From the NCBI GenBank assembly GCA_905221615.1, contig CAJNDT010001313.1, positions 310,001 through 374,000 of the forward strand: a stretch of DNA of 64,000 nucleotides. Reading direction: 5' to 3'. The position numbers and the translations under genes are program-made. The notes beneath the pieces were generated by a model. The model searched no databases. It saw only the letters and a program-made list of their open reading frames with translations, and had not been told where the DNA came from. This stretch comes from Symbiodinium sp. CCMP2592. Its lineage: Eukaryota > Sar > Dinophyceae > Suessiales > Symbiodiniaceae. Below are positions 42,402 to 54,407 of the stretch, piece after piece; position 1 is the stretch's first letter, and each line of letters starts with the position of its first letter.

Positions 42402-45400
42402 ATGTTGATACGTTTTTTAAACAAGCAGCTATCTGCTCCCGAAAGGCATCGGGAGTCCCAAAACAAGTGGGAGCGCGAGTTCATTTCCTGGCAGCGATCC
42501 GGCACAGCCCCTCTGCCCGTGGTCCGGCTGTGTTTGGTGGGGCAGGGCAGAGCCGGGAAGACGACCACCCTGAGGTCAGGTCGAGAGCTGTGGCTAGCAT
42601 CAGTTTAACCTAGTATAGGCTATCTTTTGGTAGAGTCCCCGCCTTAAAGAAGGGGGTTTGCCAAGTTGAGGGTTGAAGGTCTGCGGAATCACGGAGACAT
42701 GCGCTGTGACTTGTCCCTGTCAGGAGACTGAGGGGCGACAAGTCGGTTCAGGAGGGTGAGGAAAGGTCCACCTATGGTATCGACGTGTCATGGGCGGAAA
42801 CATCTGGCGAACATGTCTCTGAATCCTGGCAGGTGTGCAAGTGCAGCATGTTGGACACTCTCGCTGTGAAAGCCTTGAAAGAGCCGCGAAAGTCCCCCCA
42901 GACAGAGCCCGGGCCTCGGCTAGACGGCGCAGCTGCCGGGGCCACGAAAGAGCGGCGAGAATCCCCCCAAAGTGATTCGCAGCCATGCTGGACAGAGACT
43001 GGTGGGCATGGCGATGTCAGCATGTTGGACGCCCCAGGTGTGGGGGCATTGAAAGAAGTTCAGCATGATACGCAGCCAGAAAACTCTTCAGCAGCGAGTG
43101 TTGCCGAGCTTCTCGCTGCACTACCCAGCTCGGCAGGAGCTTCGAACGGAGCAGCAAGTCCAGAAGCGGCAAGCTTGCGAGAAAGGCGGGAAGGGGCAAC
43201 TGAGCGAGGGAAGTCCACCAAGACTACATCGAAGAAAGCAGGTTTCAAGCACCAAGACGTTGTGCCACGATCGATGGGTGAGGACTTATTGGTGAAGCTC
43301 CAGGCAAAGGACACTCCAGGGTCTGAGACCAGCATGATCCGGTTGCGGCCTTGGGATTTTCCGGGACAGCAAGAATATTCGGATTTGAATCTCCTCTACT
43401 TCAATGGGACCGGTATTTACATTGTCTTCTGTGATGCCAGCCGGGAGTTGGAGGAGGCCTGGCAGGAATTCAGGTTTTGGCTCTGGGCCGTGGCCCGCTT
43501 TGCAGTGCATGAAGACCGCCCAACTCACAATGTTCGGGACCAAGGCGAGGCTTGCCCTCCGATAGTGCTAGTGGCCACCAAGTGGGCGACGAAACAGTTC
43601 GAGGCACATGAGATGGATGATCTACTGGAGCTTGCGTGCCAGGAGATGCACGGATTGAGCGTAAGGCTGAGGTGTCCACCTCAACCGAACGAGTCGAAGT
43701 GCTTTTTCTGCATGGAGAACTTCGGCGTGAATTCAGAGCAGCATATCCAGCCCCTACGAGCGTGCATTCAAAGCGTGGCCAGAGAGCTGCTGGAGCCGTC
43801 AGGCCTTCAGGGCAGTCTCTACCCGGTGCCGTACCTTCATGCTCATGATCTCCTTACCGAGCTTGCGGATGGCCTGGAGATTTGCGTCGCAATGAGCTTG
43901 AGCGAGCTTCGCGCCAAGGTAGAGGAAGGGGGTCGCCAGCTGAAGGAGGCCATCCAAGGCACACATGCGAGCCACGGAACTCGGGTGCTCGCCCCCAAGG
44001 GCTCGGTCTTAAAGAACAGCTGGGCGGAGCTTCAAGAGCAGAGCGGCCGTGTGACCCTGCGCCTGCAGTGCGATTCCTTGGAGTTTGTGCAGGTGGAGCA
44101 AGTTTTGCAGGGTACTGGGGTCGATGTGGATGGTGTGCTACGTCTCCTACACAGCCTCGGAGTACTTTTTTGGTTTGACAAGGAAAAGCTTCGGGACCAT
44201 GTTCTCCTGAACGTGCGCAGTGTGGCAGTCGCCCTGGCCCGACTTATGAGTTTACGTTTCTGGCAGGAGTCCAAGTTTGAACATGCAAGGGCTTACAAAG
44301 ACGAGCTGGAAGAGAGAACCCAAAAGATCCAGAAAGATGTGCGCCGCTTCAAGGCCAGCGGAGTAGCTTCGAGTGCCCTGCTGCACGGCTTGTGGGGCAT
44401 TGACTTTCCAGAATGTCAGTATGGAATACTTATTGAAGTCATGATTCAGAAGGGCATGATTCTCAATCGCGGAGTGGAGGGCGAATACTTGGTGCCTTCC
44501 TGCTTGCCGTCAATGGACGTTGCAGAATTCCCAGAAAGCGGCGTATGCGGCTACATTCAGCTTGGCAAGCAGATCTCACCAAGCATGTTCCCAAGGATTG
44601 TGAACGAGCTTTGCCAGCAGATGGCTACGACGACGCCGACTGAGTTGACATTGAAGCCGAGGCCACCGCAAATCTTTCGGAACCAGGCCGAGCTACAGAC
44701 ACACAGTGCAACCATCCTTATCTCGCTGTTTCCTGCCTCCAGCTTTGAGCTCCTCAGAATTCGCGTGCTCTCGCGGGGAGATGAGAAAGTGGAGATTGCA
44801 GAGGCGTGCTGGAAGCATGTCAAGGAGTGTTTGTTTGAAGTCTTGGGCCTTGATACCAGCAGGGACCTCGTCAAGACTGGACAGGACTGTGTCGTGCCGG
44901 ATCTGGATCCAAAGAAATTTGACAGGCTATTGCAACTTGCAAGGTGCCCCAAACCACAGTGCACCTTCGTCGGCTGGAGATCGCAATGTTCCCAATGCCG
45001 TGTCAGCGACTTGCTGCAGGAACGCTTTCTTCCAGACCTCAGCGAAGAACTGAGAAAGGTCGTGCGGTACATCTCTGTGGAGCAAGATGCTCGGCCCGAT
45101 GGCAGCTTCCGGTTCAAGCATATGGCTTACCCCGGCGATGTTGATGTGGAGGAATACGTGATCTTCGACGCAGAAGATCCGACAAAGGCTGCCCAGCGCT
45201 TCGCGGAGCTCTTGGACCAGGCTTGCCAACTCTGCAGCAGCCAGGAAGATCTGCACTGGGCCGGCTTGAAGGCAGGGAAGCGAGATGGAGATTCTACCCT
45301 GACATGGACCGCAGAGGATGTGAGGCGAGGCAAGATGACGAGGAGCGACGGCAGCGAGATCGCTTTGGTTGCGGCCCTGGCGGAAGGGCACCGTGGCCGA

Positions 45401-45631
45401 AGCGCGAAGATCGACCTTTATGCAAAGGTCAGCCTTTTCCGGGGTGGTAACTGTCGGCCACGCTTCTTTGAGGTGACGAACGTCCTTCGCTTCGGATACG
45501 GCAGCCGCGGCGGCCAGATCAAGCCAGTGACGAAGGAGAAAGACTTTCTGGATGTTGTTGAGATCTGCTTGCACGAGTATTCTGGCCCATGTCCCAAGAC
45601 GATGAAGTATGCCCTGGCCTCAGGTCTCTGA
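42402..45631 (+). CDS. ROCO-family GTPase (Roc-COR) with nucleotidyltransferase-like C-terminus, 1026 aa
   Basis: Exons 42402-42574 and 42724-45631, joined by a 149-bp GT-AG intron in phase 2, give 1026 codons. Roc motifs: P-loop GQGRAGKT (42540-42563, exon 1), switch I STYGID (42767-42784), DFPGQQEY (G3, about 43355-43378) and VATKWATK (G4, 43571-43594). About 185 residues of low-complexity sequence separate switch I from G3, where Roc domains usually have a few tens. The COR domain follows, with GVLFWFDKEKLRDHVLLNVRSVA and a C-COR segment ending in YLVPSCLP. No leucine-rich repeats or kinase are seen. Near the end, GSFRF...PGDVDVEEY fits the G-S-x(n)-D-x-D pattern of nucleotidyltransferases. 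ROCO proteins are GTP-regulated scaffolds in signalling. Confidence 0.8.
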
Positions 45632-45646
45632 AACTTCAACCTATAG

Positions 45647-45972
45647 GACATAAAGATTGCGCTGTGCACCAGGCGAAGCGGCTGTGGGAGCGGAGTGCCT
45701 TCCTCGCCCAGCGGAGCATCAGTTTGCGGGAGCACTTGGTGATGTTGGAAGCCTTGTCGCCCCTCTTGGGGCACTGGCTTGCTAAAATCAGCCAGATGGC
45801 TGCCCATGCGGAGACCCTCCACAACATGTTGAAGGGTTTCAAACCAAAAGGAGAACTGGTGCAGCTTGAGAAAGTGCAGAACGATGCCCTTAAAGACCTT
45901 CCAACTCTCTGCACGGAGCTTGGCATAGATGCAAGGGCAGCGCAGCACAGCATGCCTCCACAGACGAAGTGA
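45647..45972 (+). CDS. Probable continuation of the ROCO gene in another frame
   Basis: This frame reads a helical stretch (HQAKRLWERSAFLAQRSISLREHLVMLEALSPLL) to TGA 45970. Removing 45624-45646, a 23-bp GT...TAG segment flanked CAG| and |GA, joins it in phase to the ROCO frame and would give 1132 codons. A simple frameshift is the other explanation. A helical segment after a nucleotidyltransferase core is common in that fold, which favours one protein. Confidence 0.5.
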
Positions 45973-46002
45973 TTCTGTCACTGAGGCGATGATACGCAGG
46001 CA

Positions 46003-46686
46003 GTGCAGCAGGAGCTGAAGCAGAAGAAGCTTGATGCGACGCTTACATCAGACACTCAGGCCGAATTGGACGCATCACTGCTCTGCTTACAGGAGGCTTG
46101 GCAGTGCTTCGCGGCATCTGCAGAGAATTGCGAAGAGGCATCAAAAGACGTACAGAGATCTCTGCAGAGGGGCCAGGTATGGCTGGAAGCTTGCGTCGCC
46201 ATCGTCCTTGCCAACAAGTTCCGCAATCTACCTCGTCCAGTCACCCAGCCACTGCGAGACCGTTGGCACTTTCCCACCGGCCACCTGCCCATCGCAGCTG
46301 AGATTGAGCTTGTCGGCTTCGTTGGGCCCAAGTCCTGGCTTCATGTGGCCTCCTGGAACGTCCAGATTATTGCACAGGCCGAGGCCAAGCGGAAGTACCC
46401 GACTGAAAAGGTCTTGGATATTATTTTGGCGATGATGGCGCGAAACGCGAAGCACCTTCTTTTTCTGCAGGGGTGTTCACCGGAGCTTTTGCAAACTCTG
46501 GAGCAACGGCTCAGTCGCGATGTCGCCTTGCTGCACAACGGAGCCAGCGCCGAGCAGGCCACCCGCATGCGACTGGCAGACTCAGATGCTCTTCTGTCGC
46601 ACATGCATCCGGTGCCAGTGCAGGCCGTGGTTTTTGACAAGCGCTGTGTCAGTGAGCCTGGCGTTGTCAAGCAGGAGTCTAGTTGA
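46003..46686 (+). pseudogene. Endonuclease/exonuclease/phosphatase (EEP)-like exon
   Basis: In the same frame as the preceding piece but after two in-frame stops (45970, 45982). It starts with a Gln/Lys/Glu/Ala helical stretch. Then VASWNVQ (about 46344-46364) and LLFLQGCS (about 46456-46479) resemble the first two EEP motifs, W-N-[IVL] and L-Q-E. The catalytic Glu is replaced by Gly. The C-terminal D-x-N and S-D-H motifs are not seen. It may be a downstream domain of the ROCO gene or a separate, decayed gene. Confidence 0.4.
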
Positions 46687-46690
46687 AGAC

Positions 46691-47040
46691 ATGCCTCATC
46701 CTCGGACCATGGCAGCCTTGAGTTATAGCAAGTCTGCAGAGGATCGCTCCGTGACGGTCTTCCAGTTCGCTTGCAAGAGCGGTCAGCGCCAGTTCAAGCT
46801 GCAGGTTGCCGGGGCGCCTCTTGGTACTAATGTGTGAGTGCAAATGCATGCATCCAGTCTGAGACAGCAAGTTGCCAAGCATCGATGGCTTCTAAGTTGA
46901 ACACTTTTATGCCCAGGCAGCTACCTGCCGCACCCATCGAGACCTTCTGCGAAGAATGCAAGCACTTGCAGGGCATGCTCCAGGCGCCGACGTGTCATCA
47001 ACAGAGCCGAGTGGGAATCAACAATCGTGCCCGCTCGCCA
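46691..47040 (+). pseudogene. Further exon remnants after the EEP-like exon
   Basis: 46691-46837 reads EDMPHPRTMAALSYSKSAEDRSVTVFQFACKSG-type sequence to TGA, followed by gtgagt-like bases. After an acceptor near 46921, LPAAPIETFCEECKHLQGM follows. The reading dissolves before the hairpin element at 47167. Confidence 0.35.
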
Positions 47041-47166
47041 ACATCAGTATTTTCTGCAGTTCCTGTTCGCACAAATGATAGCCCGTGCCGATGCGAACGT
47101 CCACAGAGTCACACACTAAGCAATCGCACGCAAGTAATCAGCGCTACTGATTCAAGAGTGCACATA

Positions 47167-47256
47167 CACATAGGCTCCATAGTAGTTCCTCTTTGGGTTT
47201 ACCTTATCGGATTCTACATACGAGCCCCAAAAAGGAACTACTATGGAGCCTATGGG
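47167..47256. mobile_element. 90-bp hairpin element (MITE-like family 1), copy 1
   Basis: Arms CATAGGCTCCATAGTAGTTCC and the inverse pair around a short loop, total 90 bp, flanked by TA on both sides. The second copy at 58344-58433 has the same length, arms and flanking TA. It is too short to code. Confidence 0.85.
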
Positions 47257-47877
47257 TATAGATAGTGCCAATAATTGGCATATAAGGGCTCTCAGCTGGA
47301 AGCTTGATGTGCCTTGTTCAGGGTGGGTGCGTGAAATTTTTGCTCGCACCACGACTCTACAAAGTAACGGTAACGGAAGGGTTGCATGGAGTCGGAGTCC
47401 CGGATGTTGGACTGATACCGACGGAGTGCAGAAGTTTTGCTGGATGCAAGCATCCATGGTCTGGTAGTGTCCCGTCGAGACGATGCGCCATTGGTCAACC
47501 GGCAAAAACACACACGGTTAACCCGCAGACACAATGCAAGCAGGCTTCACATCGTGTCTGGAACTCCAGCTGCAGGCTGTCTGGTCGAACTGCTTCGTTT
47601 TCCACTTCCGTGTTTCGTCCAGCATGAAACCTCAACTGGACAATTGAAAGATTTCCGCTTGCCCATTAAATTAAACTTGGCTCATATAGTCATGTAGAGT
47701 CATATAGAGGTTGTGTTGTATCTGACAGGGCCTCGACACCACTCCGACTCTCCTCGTTGGCGATCTGGGTTTGCCAGAGGAGGCCAGTGATGCTTCGCGC
47801 GGTAAAACCCCCTACTCTAGGTCCGAACTATGCGTCCGGGCAAACCCAAACTCGAGATGTGAGACGCCTGAGAGAGA

Positions 47878-47930
47878 AAAAGCCCTAAACCCTAAACCTT
47901 AAACCCTATAAACCCTAAACCGTGGCTCCC
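47878..47930. repeat. Interstitial CCCTAAA repeats
   Basis: Five near-tandem CCCTAAA/CCTTAAA units. 47257-47877 and 47931-48636 hold open frames without recognised domains; I support no gene there. Confidence 0.75.
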
Positions 47931-48630
47931 CGAGCCAGGCAATCGGACCGTGGCTCCCGGCAGAGGTCAGCTTTGCAAAGGTGCGTTATCCCACAACGAT
48001 CTGCCAGGCTCGGGTCCACCAGTCGTTTTGCATCTTTGCCTGCTCAAGACTTCTCCTCAGAGTTCGTGACAGCGGGCCACCGGACACTGCAAGCCGCCAG
48101 GGTTCACTGCTGCCCCGGCGCCCAGACAGCCTTGCTTCCCTTTCGCCAAAGCTCCAGGCCGGCAGCACAAACAGCGAACTCCGCACATTCAGACGCCTTT
48201 CCTGAGCATGTGCCTTCTAGACTGCTAGACTTCGAGACCCCTCAAATTTCGAACTCTCCCAGCGCAGAAGCAGGTGAAAGCACTGCCGGCAGAAAGTGTG
48301 CACGCCGGCTTGCTCGAGCACGTGGGCCTCCTGCAGTCGAGGCGCCTTTAAGCTTTGATCTGCAGCCACACGTTCTGATGGTAGCTCTTCCTACGTAATT
48401 AGGCACAGTTGCAATCTTGTCACTTCACCGGGCAGGACTGAAACCTGAATCATGCCTTCAAACCCCAAAACAATCAACCCAGAGACTTATGCTCTACGCA
48501 CCTCTAAGCTGCAAGCCACCAAAGCCCGCAATGGTCTGGAGGGCTGCATTGCAGCCCCAATCTTCGAGAAACAAAGATCTTCCAGGTCGCTGGGCCTTGC
48601 TGACGCAGATTCCAAGGCCTCTCTCTGTTT

Positions 48631-48636
<6 letters not shown>

Positions 48637-48694
<58 letters not shown>

Positions 48695-48712
48695 TCCCTC
48701 TCTCTCATCTGG
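48637..48712. repeat. CT microsatellite
   Basis: Nearly uninterrupted (CT)n. Confidence 0.95.
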
Positions 48713-48839
48713 GGTGTGTAGGTTCTGGGGGCTTTCTGAATGTAGCCGCTGCGCAAACCCGCCTCGACCATGTGCAAGCAGGGTTTGAGAAGAACACCAA
48801 CCATCGGAGACATCCGATGACTAGGTCAAGAAGAACAAT

Positions 48840-49030
48840 CACAACGACATCGGCATCAACATCGGCAACGACCTCAACTGCAACAGCAACCACAGCAGCA
48901 GAAGCAGCAGCAGCAGCAGCAGCAGCACCAGCAACAACTACAGCAACCGCAAAAAAAACAACAACCTCCGCAACCGCAACAGCAACCGGCTCCACAACCA
49001 CAACAACAACAGCAACCAACAGCTACTGGT
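48840..49030. repeat. CAA/CAG/GCA trinucleotide-rich tract
   Basis: Degenerate triplets (acaaca, cagcag, gcaaca). The + frame reads a Thr/Ala-rich stretch and the - frame a Val/Ala stretch, both artefacts of the repeat. Confidence 0.8.
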
Positions 49031-49070
49031 ACCAAGAGCAACCGACAACAACGAACAAAGCCAGCGACCC

Positions 49071-51369
49071 CAGTGCTAAGATGTACGAATTGTTGCCAGT
49101 GTCTGGTGCTGCAAGTGGGGTCCCAGTGCTAAGGTACGATTTGTTGCCGGTGTCTGGTGCTCCAAGTGGGGTCCAAAGGCTAAGATGTACGATTTGTTGC
49201 CGGTGTCTGGTGCTTTAAGTGGGGTCCCAGTGCTAAGACGCACGATTTGACGATTTGTTGGCGGTGTCTGGTGCTCCAAGTGGGGTCCCAGTGCTAAGAT
49301 GTACGATTTGTTGCCGGTGTCTGGTGCTCCAAGTGGGGTCCCAGTGCTAAGAGGTACGATTTGTTGGCGGTGTCTGGTGCTCCAAGTGGGGTCCCAGTGC
49401 TAAGTTGCCGGTGTCTGGTGCTCCAAGTCAGGTCCCATTGCTAAGATGTGCGGGTTTGCTGTCGGTGTCTGGTGCTCCAAGTGGGGTCCCAGTGCTAAGC
49501 TGTACGATTTGTTGCCGGTGTCTGGCGCTCCAAGCGGGGTCCCAGTGTTAAGATGTACGATTTGTTGCCGGTGTCTGGTGCTCCAAGTGAGGTCGCAGTG
49601 CTAAGATTTACGATTTGTTCCCGGTGTCTGGTGCTCCGAGCGGGGTCCCAGTGCTAAGATGTACGATTTGTTGGCGGTGTCTGGTGCTCCATGTGGGGTC
49701 CCAGTGCTAAGATGTACGATTTGTTGCCGGTGTCTGGTGCTCCAAGTGCGATTTGTTGCCGGTATTTGGTGATCCAAGTGAGGTCCCAGTGCTAAGATGT
49801 ACGATTTGTTGCCGCTGTCTGGTGCTCCAAGTGGGGTCCCAGTGCTAAGATGTACGATTTGTTGCCGGTGTCTGGTGCTCCAGGCGGGGTTCCAGGGTTC
49901 CAGTGCTAAGATGCACGATTTGTTGCCGGTGTCTGGTGCTCCAAGCGGGGTCCCAGTGCTAAGATGTACGATTTGTTTCCGGTGTCTGGTGCTCCAATTG
50001 GGGTCCCAGTGCTAAGATGTGCGATTTGTTGCCGGTGTCTGGCGTCCTGCTGCTAAGATGTACGATTTGTTGCCGGTGTCTGGTGCTCCAAGTGCGGTCC
50101 CAGTGCTAAGATGTACGATATGTTGATGGTGTCTGCTGCTCCAAGTCAGGTCCCAGTGCTAAGATATACGATTTGTTGTCGGTGTCTGGTGCTCCAAGTG
50201 GGGTCCCAGTGCTAAGATGTACGATTTGTTGCCGGTGTCTGGTGCTCCAAGTGAGGTCCCGGTGTTAAGATGTACGATTTGCTTCCGGGGTGTCTGGTGC
50301 TCCACGTGGCGTCCCAGTGCTAAGATGTACGATTTGTTGCCGGTGTCTGGTGCTCCAAGTGAGGTCCCAGTGCTAAGCTGTACGATTTGTTGTCGGTGTC
50401 TGGTGCTCCAAGTGGGGTCCCGGTGCTAAGATGCACGATTTGTTGCTGGTGTCTGGTGCTCCAAGTGGGGTCCCAGTGCTAAGATGTACGATTTGTTTCC
50501 AGTGTCGGGTGCTCCAAGTGGGGTCCAAGTGCTAAGAGGTACGATTTGTTGCCGGTGTCTGGTGCTCCAAGTGGGGTCCCAGTGCTAAGATGTGCGATTT
50601 GTTGCCGGTGTCTGGTGCTCCAAGTGGGGTCCCAATGCTAAGATGCACGATTTGTTGCCGGTGTCTGGTGCTCCAAGTGAAATCTCAGTGCTAAGATGTA
50701 CGATTTTTTGCCGGTGCCTGGTGCTTCAAGCGGGGTCCCAGTGCTACGATGTACGATTTGTTGCTGGTGTCTGGTGCTCCAAGTGGGGTCCCATTGCTAA
50801 GATGTACGGGTTTGTTGCCGGTGTCTGGTGCTCCAAGCGGGGTCCCAGTGCTAAGATGTACGATTTGTTGGCGGTGTCTGGTGCTTCCAAGTGGGGTCCC
50901 AGTGCTGAAACGCACGATTTGTTGCCGGTGTCTGGAGCTCCAAGTGGGGTCCCAGTGCTAAGATGTACGAGTTGTTGCCGGTGTGTGGAGCTCCAAGTGG
51001 GGTCCCAGTGCTAAGATGTAGGATTTGTTGCCGGTGTCTGGTGCGCCAAGTGGGGTCCCAGTGCTACGATGTACGATTTGTTGCCGTTGTCTGGTGCTCC
51101 AAGTGGGGTCCCAGTGCTAGGATGTACGATTTGTTGCCGGTGTCTGGTGCTCCAAGTGGGGTCCCAGTGCTAAGATGTTCGATGTGTTGATGGTGTCTGC
51201 TGCTCCAAGTCAGGTCCCGGTGCTACGATGTACGCTTTGTTGCCGGTGTCTGGTGCTCCAAGTGGGGTCCCAGTGCTGGGATGTACGATTTGTTGCCGGT
51301 GTCTGGTGCCCCAAGTGGGGTCCCAGTGCTAAGATGTACGATTTGTTGCCGGTGTCTGGTGCTCCAAGT
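49071..51369. repeat. 53-bp minisatellite, about 43 copies
   Basis: The unit contains gtacgatttgttgccggtgt, ctggtgctccaagtggggtc and ccagtgctaagat. Copies vary by substitutions and short indels. Because 53 is not a multiple of 3, each frame cycles through all three phases in 159 bp, and long stretches are open on both strands. No known domain is encoded. Confidence 0.95.
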
Positions 51370-53062
51370 AGCAACAATCAGCAATAACCAGCAACAACCA
51401 ACAACCAACAATAATCAACAACAGCTAATAGGAGGAAATCCTGGAGCCCCCTCCCCTCCCCTCCCCCCCAACCCCGCCACGCCCCCACCATCTCGAGCCG
51501 AGAAGGGTTCCAGGTTTGGGATTTGGGGGCGGTTTTGTGGGAATTCCCCGGAACCCAGCCCCCCTCGTATCTCGAGCCAAAAAAAAGCATGTCTGGGAGC
51601 CAACAAGAGTCTAGTTTTCTCGGAAGCTTGGATAATGCATGTCCAGAAATACCTTAATTAATGCAGGAAGGCCAAAGGTTACCCCGACCAGGAGCGGATC
51701 TTCGAGTTGCAGAATCCCCGTGAAGGCACGTTGGCAGGAAGTGAGGCACCATGTCTCGATTGACCTAAGCTGCTCTTCACAATATCGGGGCCCATGAAGG
51801 CCACAAGGTTCGCAGCTTGGTTTCAACCGATTGCAGTAACGGGCTGGTTCTGGCCGGGCAGGCAGTGCATGATCGCGCCTGAGTCGTGCCCCGATCTCCG
51901 CAAAGACGTTGAGACAGGGGCAGGAGTGAGGAGGTATACGGCCTCATCCAAAAACTGACGCTGCGGCGTGCCAAATCTCTGGCACCCTTGCTCAATGTGG
52001 GAGTTTCAGAGTTTTAAGCATTCCTAATGGTATAAACCATCAGTTAGCATAGATCCCGCTCCCTCCTGGGCGGCATTTGTAAGAAACCACCACATCGATT
52101 TCCAACTGCCACCGTTTAGGAGACATGACTGATCTAATGATCTAACGGCTGGCAGACTTTCCAATCCAAGGCATCCCTGCTGAGCAGCTGCCGAAAAGCA
52201 TCCACCTGCCTGCCGTGCTCAGGTTTATAAATGCTAGACCAGGGATTCAGGGCGAAGGGCCAGGGTGCAGTGTTCCTATTTCATGTTGGTTCTGTCTGCC
52301 TTTCTACATCTGAAGAAATCACTATCGAAGGCTTTAGTCGCTTATGCGAAAAAAAAAGGCCATTTTTTACCCAGAAACCGTAGCGCATGCCCTCAACTTC
52401 AAAGTGTGTGACAAATCCCTTGACTCCATTTCCAAACCCCCATCCCCGATACCATTTGATGCCATTCTTTTCGGTCGCTCGAGTGCACTTTGTTGGCCAG
52501 AGAGCCTTCAGAGATACCTAAGGAGGGGATTCTCTCAGGGTGCTCTCGAAGCAAACGAGCTTTTCCCAAAAGGTCCAGATCCTGTGTCCATATCTTCTCT
52601 TTCTTGGCTCCGGGCAATGTACGGACCCTTAGGCTTTTGAAAGAGGGCAAAATGCGTTCAATGCTTTGGGCCCTTACGTGGCTCGCCGCGGAGCTCCAAT
52701 CCGGGGAGATCAGGTTTTAGGGTTTACAGGGCTTAAGCAGTTCATCTCGGGATTTAGAGTATCGGTAAGAATCTTACTCGGTTTTGTCGGATCTGGAATT
52801 TCGGGCTAGGGGTTTGCACAGTCTAGGTGGAGTGATAGCAGCAGGAGGAGGTCAAACATTCAAGGCTGAGGATGTTGGTGTGTCAGCTACACGGAGAATG
52901 AAAAACTGCAACTCCCCCATACGTGACCTCATCCCTGCTGGCCTCAACTCCAGACCACATGGAGCCATTGGGCTCAAAGGGCGCCCTTGCATTGGGTCGT
53001 TCTAGAGCGGTGGTGGGCAACTACAGGCAGACCAGCTGGACACCGAAGCAGTTGAAGTATGA
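51370..53062. other. No supported gene
   Basis: It starts with a CAACAA-rich edge of the minisatellite (to 51430), then a C-rich stretch (51450-51490). Open frames of 60-106 codons show no domain. Confidence 0.5.
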
Positions 53063-53180
53063 TTACAGTGAACCCCAAAAAAGTTGGAACATGGATTTAG
53101 GATGGCTGGTGCTTGAATCCCCTTGTTTTACCTCAGGGTCATTAGGATATTCATGTTCCAGCTTTTTGGCTTCTACTTCA
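53063..53180. mobile_element. Hairpin element (MITE-like family 2), copy 1, imperfect
   Basis: The left arm (ttacagtgaacc...aagttggaacatg) pairs with the right arm (catgttccagctttttggcttctacttcag). Family partner at 60609-60719. Confidence 0.65.
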
Positions 53181-53492
53181 GGGCCCCGGAATGTGTCGGT
53201 TGAAGGTGCCGAACCCCACGAACTCAGTGCTTTTTCTAGGTAGCTAATGCATAGACATCCCCCCAGACAAGGGCGATTGATCCGTCCAGGGCTTCGCTGA
53301 TCATTCCAAGCTCACTGTCGTTTGTATAGAGGTGGCGGTTGTTGGGCATGGTCAGGAGATGTCAGGAGGATACCGTATAAGTACTTGCCCGACAAGGTTG
53401 AGTCACTGCAAATGCCGTCCAAAACACGTTTGGCCATGGTGCGGCTGTTGTTTCCTAATCGTAGCTTGAGAGGAGTGAAGTCTCCAGCTCAT

Positions 53493-53634
53493 ACAGTACT
53501 TGGAGGATCATGGGACTCAGTAAGTAAGTTTATTAGTACATGAATTATATTTGGGGCCATATGCAGTTATGTGTCTAGTTACCCTAATGGTAGGTAGCCC
53601 TAGATACTAAGTCCCATGATCCTCTAGGTACAGT
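53493..53634. mobile_element. Hairpin element with GGAGGATCATGGGACT arms
   Basis: acagtacttggaggatcatg... pairs with ...catgatcctctaggtacagt around about 85 bp of loop. A single copy in this window. Confidence 0.7.
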
Positions 53635-54242
53635 AAACCACGTCACCATAGCTTGAGACCTTTGCGTGCTCTGATCAGCGCAATGCCGTCAACAAACGGA
53701 TTGGCACATAACGCTTCGTCAAGTTTGTGACAGGACAGCAAAAGACCAATCGCAATAGTCCTAATACTCAGGGTCAATCACAAGAACAATATAATGGTGA
53801 TATTCTTCACAATACCGATGATGCTGGTAATACGAAGTATAACAGTCTTAATCTTAATGATAATAAATACTGTAGCAATAAGGGCAGTAATGAAAACAAT
53901 AAGCTGATGAGAGCAAGAATAAGAGTGCTAATGAAGAACAAGAAGAAGCCACCTTCCGACCCCCAAGTCCTTAATGAGTCTGCCCTGTAAGTTCCAGTGC
54001 GCAGTACTCAGGTCCTGCATCCCTGAACTCATTATTTTTGGGGGAAGGATTTTTGAGGGCTGAAGAGAGTTTCGAGGAGGATTCTAGGGTTTTGGAAGGA
54101 TCTTGTAGGGCTTGTAAGGGTTTAGGAAGTTTAAGGATTGTTCTTCAAACCAGAAATTCCAAGCCATAGCTTGTGGATGCTGGAGCTCCGGCGCGACTAT
54201 CACCAGAAGGTGCCTAAGGTATCGGAAGATGGTGTATCCGCC
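53635..54242. other. AAT/AAC-rich degenerate tract, no gene
   Basis: 53740-53945 is dominated by aat/aac triplets and reads Asn runs. The rest has gggtttt/aggg fragments. Confidence 0.5.
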
Positions 54243-54407
54243 TACCTAAACCCCCCAAAGTAGATAAAATAATGGCCCAATACCCATGTAAGGCTATGAT
54301 TCTACATACTTTTGGGGTCCAGGTATAGATCCCGTATAGTACCCTTATAATACCCCTATAGTACCCTTATAGTCTATTATTCTACATACTTTTTGGAGGT
54401 CCAGGTA
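54243..54407. mobile_element. 165-bp hairpin-ended element (MITE-like family 4), copy 1
   Basis: Starts tacctaaaccccccaaag and ends with the imperfect inverse (...tactttttggaggtccaggta). The interior has tatagtacccttat repeats. The copy at 62915-63079 has the same length and high identity. Confidence 0.85.

Noticed and set aside
49071-51369. CRISPR-like array
   Set aside because: The repeats are contiguous 53-bp units without unique spacers, in a eukaryotic genome.
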